NCBI GenBank assembly: GCA_030068075.1 | Contig: CM057824.1 | Span: 124,424,414 to 124,488,413, forward strand | Length of the DNA stretch: 64,000 bases | Origin: Paguma larvata | Lineage: Eukaryota; Chordata; Mammalia; Carnivora; Viverridae | Reading direction: 5' to 3' | In this document: in pieces, positions 48,310 to 59,349 of the stretch | Layout of the letters: the number at the start of each line of letters is the position of its first letter | How positions within the stretch are numbered: position 1 is the first letter of the stretch | Translations under genes and position numbers: made by a program | Notes under the pieces: model-generated | The model's database searches: none | What the model saw: only the letters and a program-made list of their open reading frames with translations | Told to the model about the DNA's origin: nothing

Positions 48310-48449
48310 GCAACTAGTTTTTATTTTAGACATTGTTCATTACATTGTACTTAGCCACATTATATACATGAACTTACCTGCCTTTATAATTCTTACAAAT
48401 TTCTAATGAAAACATCTGTGTTTGACAAAGAATCTGATCCCTTAAAATA

Positions 48450-48893
48450 CTGTGATGATAAATCTTAAATATCAACCTGGCCAGGCTAGACTACCCAACG
48501 CCTTAAATACTGATCTCAATGTTGCTGTAAAGGTATTTTGTAGATGTGATCAACATTTGTAATTAGTTGACTTTAAATAAAGCAGATTATCCTTGATAAG
48601 GTAAGTGAGTCTCATTCAATCAGTTGATGCCTTAAGAACAAACCCAAATTTCCTACAGAAGAAGGAATTCTACCGCAATAATCCAACATCAATTCTTTCC
48701 TGAGTTTCTAGCCTTTAGACTTGCCCTACAAATTTTAGACTTGCAAACTCCTCCCCCCCTCAATCCCATAAGCCAATTCCTTAAAGGAAATCTCTTTTCT
48801 CACTCTATGGATGGATAGATAGATTTAGATATAGACATATTGATAATTTCCTTCTTTTTTTGTTTCTCTAGAGAACACTGACTAATATAAATC
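48450..48893 (+). mobile_element. LTR of ERVL/MaLR type
   Basis: 'aaatatcaacctggccaggct' region near 48466, 'ggtattttgtagatgtgatcaac' region near 48532, 'gcagattatccttgataag' near 48581, 'ttcaatcagttgatgcctta' near 48615, 'ccaattccttaaaggaaatc' near 48774 and terminal 'gagaacactgactaatata' near 48872. Includes a short GATA-type repeat near 48805-48835. Subfamily not assigned. Confidence 0.75.
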
Positions 48894-48974
48894 CTCCTGA
48901 TTAGTGATACAAATAGTATTGACTAATGAAATATTCACATTCAGAGTATATCAAAACCACCTTAATAGTTATTT

Positions 48975-49193
48975 TGTTTGTTTGTTTGTTTAGTTTATTT
49001 ATTTATTTTGAGAGACAGAGAGAGAGCATGTGCGAGCCGGAAAGGAGCAGAGAGAAAGGAAGAGAGAGAATCCCAAACAAGTTCCATGCTTAGCACAAAG
49101 CCTGATATGGGGCTTGATCTCCTGACCATGGCATCATGACCTGAGCTGAAATCAAGAATCAGAGGCTTAACCATCTGAGCCACCCAGGGGCCT
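48975..49193 (-). mobile_element. SINEC, antisense
   Basis: Reverse copy with (TTTG)n beside its tail at 48975-48990. 'ttgatctcctgaccatggc' near 49114; head 'atctgagccacccaggggcc'. Confidence 0.94.
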
Positions 49194-50834
49194 CCAAACC
49201 CCTAATCGTCTTAATGGACAGTGATGATTGTCTCCCTTGATCCATTCATCCTTCCTTCTTTAAGTAGCATCCAATAGTTTGGTTCATCAGTTGGAGATGA
49301 ACCTGTCCTTGGTTCTACAGTTAGGCTTAGATCAGTCCAAACCAATGAGCTTAATCTCAGTGGGCCATCAGCACTCATATTCACTATATTCACTACAGGA
49401 ATGGTGATGGGATAAGTCAGCTCATTTTAATTTGACCATTTTCTAATGATTCAGTTCCACATTAAAATACAGCCAATATCATACAATTTACTCATTTACT
49501 TGCTTCAAGCCTGCTCATATATCACCTGACAGGTGACATACTACTCCCTTAGAGAAAAGTGCCGCAAAACACCAGTCCTCTGGCTCTCTCAGTCTCCTTA
49601 ACTTGCTTCTCATTAGTAATATCATAGCTTTGTTTTGTTATGGTCTTGTCCATCTTCCACGTAATATGTAATCTCTATCATGTTCACTGCCATTTCACTA
49701 GGGTTTATAGTGGTGCCTGCTGTGTAGAGGACATCTAGTAGACATTGGCTTTTGAAGAATGAAAGAATTGCAACCAGCAACATCTTTAAGCCGTGAGAAT
49801 TTACAGTCAAGTCGAATTTTTAGAGCACCCTTTGATAATTTTATTCTAGCTTCAAACCAATTCAGTCATCTTCAGTGAATGTTCCTAATCCATATCTTTA
49901 ACTGTTTCTTTTAATTTCTTTTTTTCTCCTGCAGTTTTATAGAAAACAGTTATATAAGTGACTCCAAAAGAGGATGCTCATGACTTCTTTCCTATAGTTG
50001 ATGCTAAAAATAAGTTTGCTTTGGAAAGGAAGTATTTACATGAAAAATATGACACTTTGCTAGAGAATTTACAAGTATGATCCGGTACAGAAATTGACCA
50101 TTTTACCACCAAACCAAGTGCTATAATATGAAAGTTGCGAAATAACACCATCTGGGTATAGCTGTAGATTTATATTAATTTCATCCAGGGCATAAATGCA
50201 CTTTTTTTTCCCTTCTTGCCTAGATCTACAGCTGTTCACTGGCAAAGGAAACCACCTCATCTCTTGCTTGGCACCTGCCTCTTCCATTTTGAGTTTCCCT
50301 CACACCCTCCCTCAACTATCTGGAAGTAGCTTTTTCTTCTTTTTTAATGACACATTGGAAATTATGAGCACAACACCAGTTAATAACTCTTTCAGCCTGA
50401 TGACAAATTTGGTCATCTATCTTCAGTTACCAGATTACAATAATAGATGGTGTTTAGACCTCAGCAACTTAATCAAAAGGCTCAGGGGGTAGAACAGGTG
50501 TCACTGATAAGAACTCTTTTCTTCAGTCATCATAGGCTGCTCAGTGACAGTGAGTCAGAAAAGAATACGTTCTGGAGGCTAAATCAGTTGGACAGAAGCA
50601 GAAGTACACTCACTAGTTTCTTAGATTTACATAGCTCTTATAATCTAGGAGAATTATAAGTATAAAAGTTTATATTTTTACCCCAAAGTCAAATTTTAAA
50701 AATGGTGCACAATATGACATTCTGAAATATTATAGCTTTGACTTATGCAATATGCTTAAATAATGAATACCAAAATTCATTAGAGAAAATGGAAAGAAGT
50801 TAAAAAGTAAATTTTTAAAACTTTTCTATGTTAT
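49194..50834. other. Non-coding, unassigned
   Basis: No SINE and no recognised repeat. Frames at 50069-50287 (minus) and 50196-50659 (plus) overlap and have no splice support. Confidence 0.45.
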
Positions 50835-51030
50835 TAATAATACCAGTTAGCATTTGTTTCGCATTGACAATTTGCAAAAGCATTGTTCCAAGCACTCTAC
50901 CAGATTAGCTACCTCATTTTATTCTCAGAGCATCCCTACATCATTCATTTTGCCCATATGTAGTTTGAAGCATCATATGTTAACTTGCCCAAGGCAGACT
51001 CCTTAGGAAAGGCAAAGTCAGGATATGTCA
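50835..51030 (-). repeat. MIR-type SINE
   Basis: 'aataccagttagcatttgtttcg' region near 50840, 'gttccaagcactctaccag' near 50884, 'ctcattttattctcagagcatcc' region near 50912, 'ttaacttgcccaaggcagac' near 50980: antisense MIR/MIR3. Confidence 0.65.
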
Positions 51031-52888
51031 GACTGGTTCTATGGTGAATGTTATGAAGAAATGTAAACTCAACCACTTTTATATGCAAAACTACTTATTA
51101 ACTCCTTATATAAGCACTGGCATTTCATTTAAAATATGATGTATTTGAAATTTCATTCACAGTGATATGAATTTCATTCTATAATGAAAAAGAGTCAAGT
51201 TTCTACAAATTTTATTTCAGAGGACAATAAAGGTACAAAAAGAAAAAATTATTCAAAATGAGGTATTCTATTTGTTCCCCTAAGATCAAGTAATCTTTAT
51301 AAAGTATTATTTATGTCCTGATATGTAATTTCAAATATTCCTGATTATGGATTTTATCCATACAAGTTTTTGAAAGTAAAAACAAGTGTAATTATATTTC
51401 TTAATATTATATAGTTTGATTAGCTTATGACAGCATAACATTCCGTGTCTTCCAACGGTATTTGAAGACGGACCTTAGTGTAACATCTGGAAGCTTACTT
51501 TAGAAGCAATATTCTTCAAACCATCCTTTGAGAAACAGTGGCCCAGATTGGAAAACCAATTTTATGAACCATGCTCTCTGTTTCACTCTAAATTTCTGCT
51601 AGTCAAATACATCTTGGAACTGTTGTTTCTTTTTTGTCTCTCTTACAGAAAGTATAGCAACATAATTTTCAGTAGTGTAGTACCATTATTCTATAGAATT
51701 ACTGTGACCACCCTCATCAAATATGACATAGCTAATAGCGCTAGTAATTGCAAACCACCTGTGTCAACATGACCTCGTTACTTATATCAGGAAAGTTTTG
51801 CCTGTGACAGCTAAGATTGTAAAATAACTTTATTCTTTGCTTTAGGCAATACCTGCAGATTTATCAAAGATACTATTCTGCTCACCTGGGTAAATAGTTC
51901 AGTTATCACAAACAATTTAACTACTAAAATTCTCTCTTAAAACATTTGCTTTTCTTTGCCCACCAATGCTACACTTTTCATTCAAAATTAGTTATCTGCC
52001 TTGAAAAATTCACCTTAAACCACTAAGTCCAGACACCCAAACTGTGTAAATACCAGTTTTGATTCTCCACTTTTAAAAGCACTGCTCAGACTATCATTTC
52101 GGCGTTCTTTCTAACTTCAATAAGTTCTATTACATTTTTAGCTTTGTTTGATTAAAAAAGCATCTGGTAATATTTCAGGAAGTTCAGCAGAGCTTAAGTT
52201 ATAATTGTCAATTAGATATAAAATAAAGGAGATAATCAAAGATGTGCATGTGTAAATCACCAAGTATTTCAAAGAGTTTCTAGTTTTTATACTCATTTCA
52301 AACAGTTCTAGCCTCCAAATATATATATTTATAGTTTGGAAAATCAATTATTTTAGAAATTTACATTTAGAAATTGAACATGTATTTGTGTTAATCCCTG
52401 AGTGAACTACACATATATGGTCCATGCCTTCATGGATCCTAAAAGTTGGTTGAATGATTGACTTTTTGAAGGGAAACCAATACACCTAAAATGACATATA
52501 TGTATCAACCACTCAAGCAAACAAATAGGAAAAATAACAATTGGAAGATCCTGTTAGGTTGTGGGAGTCTGTGAAGAATTCCCTAAGGAAATAAACTTTA
52601 AGATAAGATTTGAAGAATAATTAGGAGTCAGTCATATCAAGCCTGGAGAAGGGTATTAGAGAAAATAGGGTAGCTTGTGTAGAGCTTCTGAATTGTAAAA
52701 ACAAACAACATAAAAACCTCTTCTGTATTTAAGGAACAAAAGAAGGCCAAAGTATATGTAAGCACAGAACATAGGACAGTTGCGCAGGTCATGGGAGACA
52801 TACGGAATGGTAAGAAATTTAGGTTGTATTCTCTGTATAATAATAAAATTTTGTTGATATTTAACAGGTTAACATGATCTATGTTTTC
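51031..52888. other. Non-coding; 3' part may be ancient repeat
   Basis: 51031-52380 unassigned. 52385-52880 continues across the SINE to about 53280 and reads like an old mammalian repeat ('aagtggggagatcaactacgaggctactgg' region after the SINE), but I cannot name it. Confidence 0.4.
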
Positions 52889-53134
52889 TTTTAAAAATTT
52901 TTTAACGTTTATTTATTTTTGAGAGACATAGAGACAGAGCGTGAGCAGGGGAAGGGCAGAGAGAGAGGGAGACACAGAATCCGAAGCAGGCCCCAGGCTC
53001 TGAGCTGTCAGCACAGAGCCCGACGCAAGGCTCGAACTCAGACCACGAGATCATGACCTGAGCTGAAGTTGGCCGCTCATCATGACCTGAGCTGAAGTTG
53101 GCCGCTCAACCGACTGAGCCACCCAGGCGCCCCG
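52889..53134 (-). mobile_element. SINEC with internal 29-bp duplication
   Basis: Young-looking reverse felid-type copy with CpGs intact. The head contains a perfect 29-bp tandem duplication, 53051-53079 and 53080-53108 (unit starts TCATGACCTGAGCTGAAG). Flanking ATGTTTTC occurs at 52881-52888 and 53135-53142. Confidence 0.96.
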
Positions 53135-53527
53135 ATGTTTTCAACATCAAAGTGTAGTTGTTGAGTGGAGAATGAATTCTAGAAGCAGGTAAGTGGGGAG
53201 ATCAACTACGAGGCTACTGGAATTATTCTGGGAAGATAAGATGGTGGCTTTGATTGCAACAGTGGCCATGAAGACAGAATGAAACGGAAGCACTCACTCC
53301 CAAAGGATTTTGTTGTTAAGACAAACAGGATGTGGCAATAGAGTGGACATGGCCACAAAGAAGGGGGAAGGAATTATTTTTTGTTGACTTGAGCAATGAG
53401 AGGATGGATATATTGAAATATATAGAAATATAAATAATTTGCATATAAATCAAAGTGACATGATAACCCATCAGATACTGGAATTTGATGCCCTTGATAA
53501 TCTGTCCCTGATGATGTAAAATCATTT

Positions 53528-53680
53528 CCTTTCACCTGTTCTCTAGGTAACACTTCAGCATCATCGTTATGTTCCAGGCCTCGTGATTTACACCTAAAAT
53601 GGAAGAGTAAGACTTCCCGGTGCCATCAGTCTCATCCTGTCTTCCTAATTCAAAAAGTTTGAATTGAAATAAAATGAAAT
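53528..53680 (+). other. Weak terminal-exon-like segment
   Basis: A pyrimidine-rich tract ends in AG at 53548, followed by about 37 open codons to a TGA near 53663 and an AATAAA about 10 bases later. It contains three CpGs. Could be a chance arrangement or a non-coding RNA end. Not called as a gene. Confidence 0.15.
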
Positions 53681-53869
53681 TAAAGATTTGTCTCAGAAAT
53701 CAGTTTCGACTCTAATAACGTTGTAAAATTCAGCTTTGTAAAAGAAATAAAGTTAATACAAAGCCCATTAAAACTTCTATGTAGCAGGTAATTAAATCTG
53801 ATTAAAGAAATGGATGCTTTAGTCTAAAGTTTAGCATTCCCCAATTTTTTTTTCTCAAAATGAACCTTT

Positions 53870-53922
53870 TTTTTTATTATAATAGTTTATTTTCAAATTG
53901 GTTTACATATAACACCCAGTGT
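53870..53922 (-). mobile_element. Felid L1 3' end, extremely truncated
   Basis: Antisense fragment of about 53 bases: T-run, 'agtttattttcaaattgg' near 53884, 'acatataacacccagtg' near 53904, which is the felid L1 3' terminus. Perfect 15-bp target duplication TCAAAATGAACCTTT at 53855-53869 and 53923-53937 shows this is a complete insertion event, not a relic of a longer one. Confidence 0.88.
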
Positions 53923-53937
53923 TCAAAATGAACCTTT

Positions 53938-55127
53938 CTTAATTGGGCGGGAAAGTAATATGCACAGCAGGGAATAAAATTAGAATTTGTCAAAGCTTCC
54001 AGGGAATAACACTAAAAAAGACAACTCCTAAACGTGACTCTTTAGTGGTAAAGTACACAATTCAGTAATGATTACAAAGTGTCCATGCAAGAACTATAAA
54101 TCAAAATGGAGTAAAAACTTGTGAAACATTTAATAATGGATTTTAACTGAAAAGTAGAAAAAATGTAAGCAGGAAAATGGTGAGTAACTGATTGTCCATG
54201 CCATGATATTTATTTACTAATTAGTTTTCATAACTTGCATTAACTGCCTTGTGGTCCAGTTAACTTGTGACTTGTGTTGTGTCTTCGAATTACAAGAAAG
54301 GATACAATTGAATTGTACCCTGTGCCTTGCCTAGCAGTTGAAAAGTACTGAAATCATTGCAAATTAAATGACAAGTAACTCAGTCAATATTTCATTTACT
54401 ACTTCACAGCTGTTGAAAGAGTTCCTCTTGTGAACTGATATGCAGGAAATAGAGTCAATCTGACCATTCCCCTAACATTTAAAAACATTTTTTTCCCGGT
54501 TTGAAAAAAGTTCTTCACTAACAAAATCATATGCCACATATTATTATAATTTTTGTCTTTTCAATCAGTCTTTTCACATTGCTTACACATAGAAAATTTT
54601 AAAAAATTACATGTACCTTTCATAAAATTAAGCCCTTCCATTTACTTAATAATAGTATTAAAATCTCTTGGGACTATACTAATTCTCCATTTCTTTTAGA
54701 AAGAGGAAAACTCTTCAGAATTTAGCAATTTAGCATGGCTGATGGGACGGAGACGGGTCATAGTAGTAGCAGAGTCTTGAAGTACACCTTAACTGTGAGT
54801 TCTAGGGAGCAAGCATCATTCAGAAGAGCAAAGTAAATACTTGAATTCTTACTCTAAGGGATGGATGAAGAAAGTAATTTGGAGAATTTGATACACTGGG
54901 CAGTAGATTTAGGGCTTAGCATGAATTCCTGAATGGTTCGAGAATAGGGAAACATTTTAAAGCCAAAATGACGTGAGAAGATGAGAATAGAGTACCAAGA
55001 TGAACAGTTATTATGGGAAATGAAAAACAACACAGAAAAATATACGCCAAAATATGTTTTTAATGAATTAAGTTTTGTATTACTAAATGGAAACTCTTTT
55101 CTAATGAGATGAGCACAGATCATTCTT
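53938..55127. other. Non-coding, unassigned
   Basis: No SINE or recognisable gene. The 89-codon minus frame at 54854-55123 lacks support. Confidence 0.5.
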
Positions 55128-55585
55128 GATTTGTGAAGGGGCTATGTCACAATAAACCCATGGTAAGTGGGAAATACTGTATCAAAAATGCATTTTAACT
55201 TACAAAACCTACAGGATATCATAGTTTAGCCTAGCCTAACTTAAATGTGCTTAGAACATTTACCTTAACCTCTAGTTGGGAAAAAGTATCTAACCCAAAG
55301 CCCATTTTATAATAAATTGTTGAATATCTCATGTAATTTATTGAATACTGTACAGAAAGTGAAAGAATGCTTCTAAGTGTTTCGGTTGTTTGCCCTTGTG
55401 ATCACATGGCTTCCTGGGAGCTCGGCTCACTGTCACCACCCAGCATCACATCATAGGGCATGTTACTAGCCTGGGAAAAGAACAAAATTCAAATTCCAAG
55501 CATGGTTTCTACTAAATGTGTATCTCTTTCAGACCATCATAAAGTTGAAAAATCTTAAGCAGAACTATTGCAAGTTGGGAACTGT
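55128..55585. mobile_element. Tigger-like (Tc1/mariner) DNA transposon fragment
   Basis: 'ggctatgtcacaataaaccc' near 55140, 'catagtttagcctagcctaa' near 55220, 'aaagcccattttataataaa' near 55296, 'aatatctcatgtaatttattgaatactgtac' region near 55323, 'ggtttctactaaatgtgtatc' region near 55504, 'accatcataaagttgaaaaatc' region near 55533. Matches a common non-autonomous Tigger-type element end to end; no transposase frame. A CpG-containing block at 55380-55470 is an unrelated-looking insertion or variant. Confidence 0.72.
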
Positions 55586-55678
55586 TGTGTTATATTTCAG
55601 GATCATCTTCCCAAGAACTTTCACTATGGGTGGATTTCACCAGCAGTTGATGTTAATCATCTATCAGAGGGCTACTTA

Positions 55679-55830
55679 TATTCATTCATCCATTCATTCA
55701 AAAAAAATACCTATGGAATTTCTACAAAATGCCAGGTTTGTTGATGCACTCAGAGAATAAAGCAGTGATGGACACAGGGGTTGAGCCCTGCCCTCCTGGG
55801 GTTTATGCTCTGATGGGCTTTCACACTGGA
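55679..55830 (-). repeat. L2 3' end
   Basis: Antisense L2: 'attcattcatccattcattc' near 55680, 'aaatgccaggtttgttgat' near 55728, 'cagtgatggacacagggg' near 55762, 'ccctgccctcctggggttta' near 55787. Confidence 0.75.
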
Positions 55831-56399
55831 TCAAAGTATTTGCAATCTTAAAAATACTTAGGTCAATGTTTTGATATAAAAAATATTATGTAAGGTTTAC
55901 AACATAAGCAAAATCTTGTTGTCTGGCTTGTTAGTAGAGAAGATATGGACAGAAAACTATTAAAAATATACCAGTAATAGATTCTTTTTCCATTTTTACA
56001 AAGGCAAATTAAAAATTAAGAGCTTTTCAAGAAGATACTTTATCATGTGAGTGAAAATGTTTATATAGTATGTTTAATTCGTTGGTAGTTACATAAAGAA
56101 ATTTGAAACTATCCATATACCAAATTTGTAGAAACAATAAATTTTGTTTAAGCCATTTTTAAAGACATTAGTCTCATACTTATCTAGATATAAATGTCCT
56201 GTAATGCATTAATGTCTCCGAAACCAATTAAATGATCTTGTGATTTTTATTAGTCTCTTTAAATTGTTTTTATATCATTTTGCAATTAGAAGGGATCTTA
56301 CATTATGTGTATTCTAACTCACTCATTTTACTCACAATCCCATAATTTGTCTATAATCATACTTTTTGCCTCAGCAAAATTTTTCAGCTTTCTGGTCTC
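55831..56399. other. Non-coding, unassigned
   Basis: AT-rich sequence 5' of the solo LTR; no gene. Confidence 0.55.
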
Positions 56400-56405
56400 C
56401 TGATG

Positions 56406-56511
56406 TGTTGAGAGCCAGTGGCCTTGAGTGGTGTTCTGGGAGCCCGAGGCCTTGAGAGATGTTGAGAGTCAGAGACCTTGAGCGGTGTTGGGAGCCAAAG
56501 GCTTTGAGCGC
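56406..56511 (+). repeat. Four tandem repeats in LTR U3
   Basis: Units of 26, 28, 26 and 26 bp start at 56406, 56432, 56460 and 56486. Each begins TGTT, carries a GGGAGCC/GAGAGCC-like motif and ends with an M-CTTGAG/TTTGAG motif. The first unit includes the LTR terminus itself. Confidence 0.9.
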
Positions 56512-56653
56512 AGCCTTTGTCCTTGAGTCGGACCGCAGCCAGGTCGTGTGGGGAGGTTCAGAATGCCTTTGTAAAGTTTGATATAGCAAAATACATTTTG
56601 CCTGCTGAGAACTTGTGAGAGATGTGCCTCGCACGTACACCACCCTCAGATTG

Positions 56654-56680
56654 TGGATAAATACCCGAGTGAAAATAAAC
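56654..56680 (+). promoter_or_regulatory. LTR TATA-like box and poly(A) signal
   Basis: GATAAATA at 56656-56663 is the likely TATA element; AATAAA at 56674-56679 lies only about 11 bases beyond it. With a start expected some 25 bases after the TATA box, the poly(A) signal would sit in U3 rather than R, an arrangement known in some retroviruses. Confidence 0.55.
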
Positions 56681-57274
56681 TCGGGGCTGGTGACGCTTGG
56701 GAGCGCCAGCCCTCCCTTAACAACTGTGCCTTGTGTATCAGTTCATCCTCGCCCCCCAATCAGGAACCGTTCGATTCAGCGACGGCTGGTCCGCCGCACT
56801 GATGCCCTGTCTAATGCTTCTTCAATGCAGTATGCTGCTTCTCTGAATTAATGAATACTATATAAGTTAGTCTGCTTAAACCAGAGTCCCAAAAGACTCT
56901 AGCAAAACAGAAGTTTGTGTTTCTTTCATTTAGAAGTCTGGAGAGTCCAGGGCTGATAATATAGCTCTACAATTTGCAGGGAACCCCTCTGCCATCCTCA
57001 TAGGCTATTTCTACCTTAGGGTTCAAGCCAAGTATTTCAGCTCAGTTATCCTATCCACATGCCAGGCAATGGGAAGTGGGCTGAAAACATGAATAATATG
57101 TGCTCTCTCCCTTTCATCCCACAACTCTGAAGCAGTAACAGCACTTTTCATAAGCCAGATCCTAGTAATGTGACCACTCATAGTTCAACTAAAATTTCTC
57201 TTATCAAGAGAAATAGAAAAGTGATGCTCAGATCAGCTAGCTAGTGTTTGCTATATAATCTGATCAGTCTCTCA

Positions 57275-57680
57275 AGTTCCATCTCTGGCTTTACTTTTTT
57301 TTTTTTTTTAAGTTTTATTTATTTATTTTGATTGAGACAGAAACAACGCAAGTAGGGGAGGGGCAGAGAGAGAGGGAGACAATAATCCCAACCACTGACA
57401 GTGGTGAGCCCTATGTGGGGTAAATCCATGAAACTATGAGATCATGATCTGAGTGGAAACCAAGACTCAGATGAATAACTGACTGAGCCACTCAGGCACC
57501 CCAGGCCTTACCTCTTAATAGCTGTATAAACTTAATCTCTTGGTGCTTCATTAAATATTAAATATAAATATATTAACTCTATTTCATATTTTTATATGGA
57601 GTCGATAAGATATGATATGTAAAATGCTTAAGAGAATGTCTGGCACAATAAATACATCATAATTATCAGCTACTACTGTT
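57275..57680 (+). repeat. MIR split by a SINE
   Basis: 'ccatctctggctttac' at about 57279-57294 and, after the SINE, 'ccttacctcttaatagctgt' near 57506, 'ttaatctcttggtgcttcatt' region and 'agaatgtctggcacaataaa' near 57633. The halves join in MIR order. Confidence 0.7.
57295..57503 (-). mobile_element. SINEC nested in MIR
   Basis: Reverse diverged copy, duplication GGCTTTAC (57287-57294) / GGCCTTAC (57504-57511). Confidence 0.93.
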
Positions 57681-58605
57681 GCTATTGTTATAACAGATAA
57701 TACAATCAGCCTCCTCCACAAGCCCTTCCCCCAAGCTTCCTTCCTCCCAAATTTTAAAAAATAAACAAACAAAATCTTATTGTCTGGTTTGCTAATAGAC
57801 AAGATATGGACATATTTGGATATGGATAGACACTCAAAATGTTGGTACTTGTTTCACTGTATTCAGTTAGTACCTTTAAGGGCTTTTTATCTGTTCAACT
57901 GGAAAAGATAAAACTGTTATCTTTGTTCTCGAAAGAAATTTCCCGAAGTAATAAAAAAAATCTTAATAATTAGGCTATAGGGAGATAAGCAGCAGGGGAA
58001 TAGTAAACACCACTTTTGTCACCTACGAAGCATCCTGCCTAGAAGTGCAGGCTTCTGCTGATGACTATGATTTTCACTGTCCCCTGACTCCTGCAGTTTT
58101 ATTCTTCCTTGATCCTTAGCTTAATGTTCCAAGTGCGGGGGTTTCCATGACAAATTCTCAGAGGTCTCCCTGCTGCTTCCCAGTCTTGGGGTACTACTGT
58201 ATTTTCTCTTTGACTCATTTACATTATTTTGCCACCTATCCTGAAATGGTAATGAAAGATCTATTCCCTTATATTTTTCTTTCCTTACACTTTACCAAAA
58301 CAAAATGAGACAATAAGTGATCTCCATCCTCACCTTCCCCACCTGACATTCCCCCAGAAAGTTAAGGCAGGGTTGTTGGATAGGTGCACCCTCAGCAGAA
58401 CACTGAGGAAAACACAAAGCCTGGCAGTGCTGAGGCAGCTGAAAGCTGCAGTGGAGTTCAATGTACAGAAGGAAAACGTAATGGGCTAAAGGGACCAGCA
58501 AGGATATGGAAGACAGCTTTGCAGTCTGGCACCAAAGGTCCAAGTGAAAATGGTTGAGCAAGTGATTCAGAAACAAACTGAAAATTAAGGGAATGAGAAA
58601 CACTC
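57681..58605. other. Non-coding, unassigned
   Basis: Includes a 103-codon minus frame at 58292-58603 rich in hydrophobic and Cys/His residues but without splice signals or family resemblance; treated as chance. Confidence 0.45.
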
Positions 58606-58618
58606 AGGCACTGCCTTT

Positions 58619-58830
58619 AAAAAAAAAAAAGTTAACTTATTTTTGATACAGAAAGAACGTGTGCTCACAAGCGGGGTTTGGGGGGTGGGGCAGAGAGAGA
58701 AGGGAGGGGACAGAGGATCCCAAGTGTGCTGAAAGCAGAAAGCCCGATGTAGGGCTTGAACTCAGGAACAGAGAAATCATGATCTGAGCATACGTTGGAT
58801 GCTTAACTGACTGAGTCACCCAGGTGCCCC
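58619..58830 (-). mobile_element. SINEC, antisense
   Basis: Reverse diverged copy; duplication AGGCACTGCCTTT (58606-58618) / AGGAATTGCCTTT (58831-58843). The tail side begins with an A run rather than the expected T run, probably a later expansion. Confidence 0.93.
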
Positions 58831-58843
58831 AGGAATTGCCTTT

Positions 58844-59349
58844 TTGTTTGAGGTGGGTGGGTTAGGGGTCAGCTGTGTTTAGATTTAAAGACCCAGTAAA
58901 GGCCTAGGAGTGGTAGGGTCTTCTCAGGCAACAACTTAATTCCCAACTTCGGTTGGGTTCCAAAGGAGCAGAGTGTGAGATAGCAATTCTTGCTCCAGCA
59001 ATTTATTTGAGGGAGCGCTCTCAGGAGAGAGGTATGAAGGATGCAGGAGAGACGGGGCAGAGAAGCTAAACAAAATATGAGCTTCAGCTGGAGACTTGCT
59101 TCTGCCTGATTCCACCTTCAGGAAGCTCTGGTGTCTAAGTTGTATCACAAAACTCATCCTACATTGAGGCAAGGGGACCAGGCTTTTGTGTCTTATACTA
59201 AAAAATGATGGTGGTTGGGGGAGAGCTCTCAGCCTCCCAGGGGAGCTCTCAGGCTGTCATATGGCCACGGGCAAGTATCTGAATGAAGAAAGAAAAGTTG
59301 AGAGTTTTTAGCAGCCAACACACAGGACCTGAACAGTAAGCATGGGCCC
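58844..59349. other. Unassigned, possibly LTR-derived
   Basis: 'ctccagcaatttatttgaggg' region near 58994 has the look of an antisense LTR end, and 'gagagctctcagcctccc' / 'ggagctctcaggctg' (59221, 59242) is a short direct repeat. Not assigned. Confidence 0.35.

Larger units (their letters stand above)
56406..56798 (+). mobile_element. Solo LTR of an endogenous retrovirus (class II-like)
   Basis: A 393-bp LTR beginning TGTTG and ending GCCGCA, flanked by a perfect 6-bp target duplication CTGATG at 56400-56405 and 56799-56804. A TATA-like GATAAATA is at 56656-56663 and an AATAAA at 56674-56679. CpG-rich and sharply different in composition from the flanks. No primer-binding site or viral gene follows, so it is a solo LTR left by recombination. 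The TGTTG start, 6-bp duplication and GGAGCC motif suggest a class II (betaretrovirus-like) origin, by inference. Open frames at 56371-56643 (minus) and 56615-56851 (plus) are LTR translations. Confidence 0.88.

Noticed and set aside
58292..58603. 103-codon minus-strand frame
   Set aside because: Hydrophobic, pyrimidine-rich translation of purine-rich plus-strand DNA; no acceptor or donor at sensible positions.
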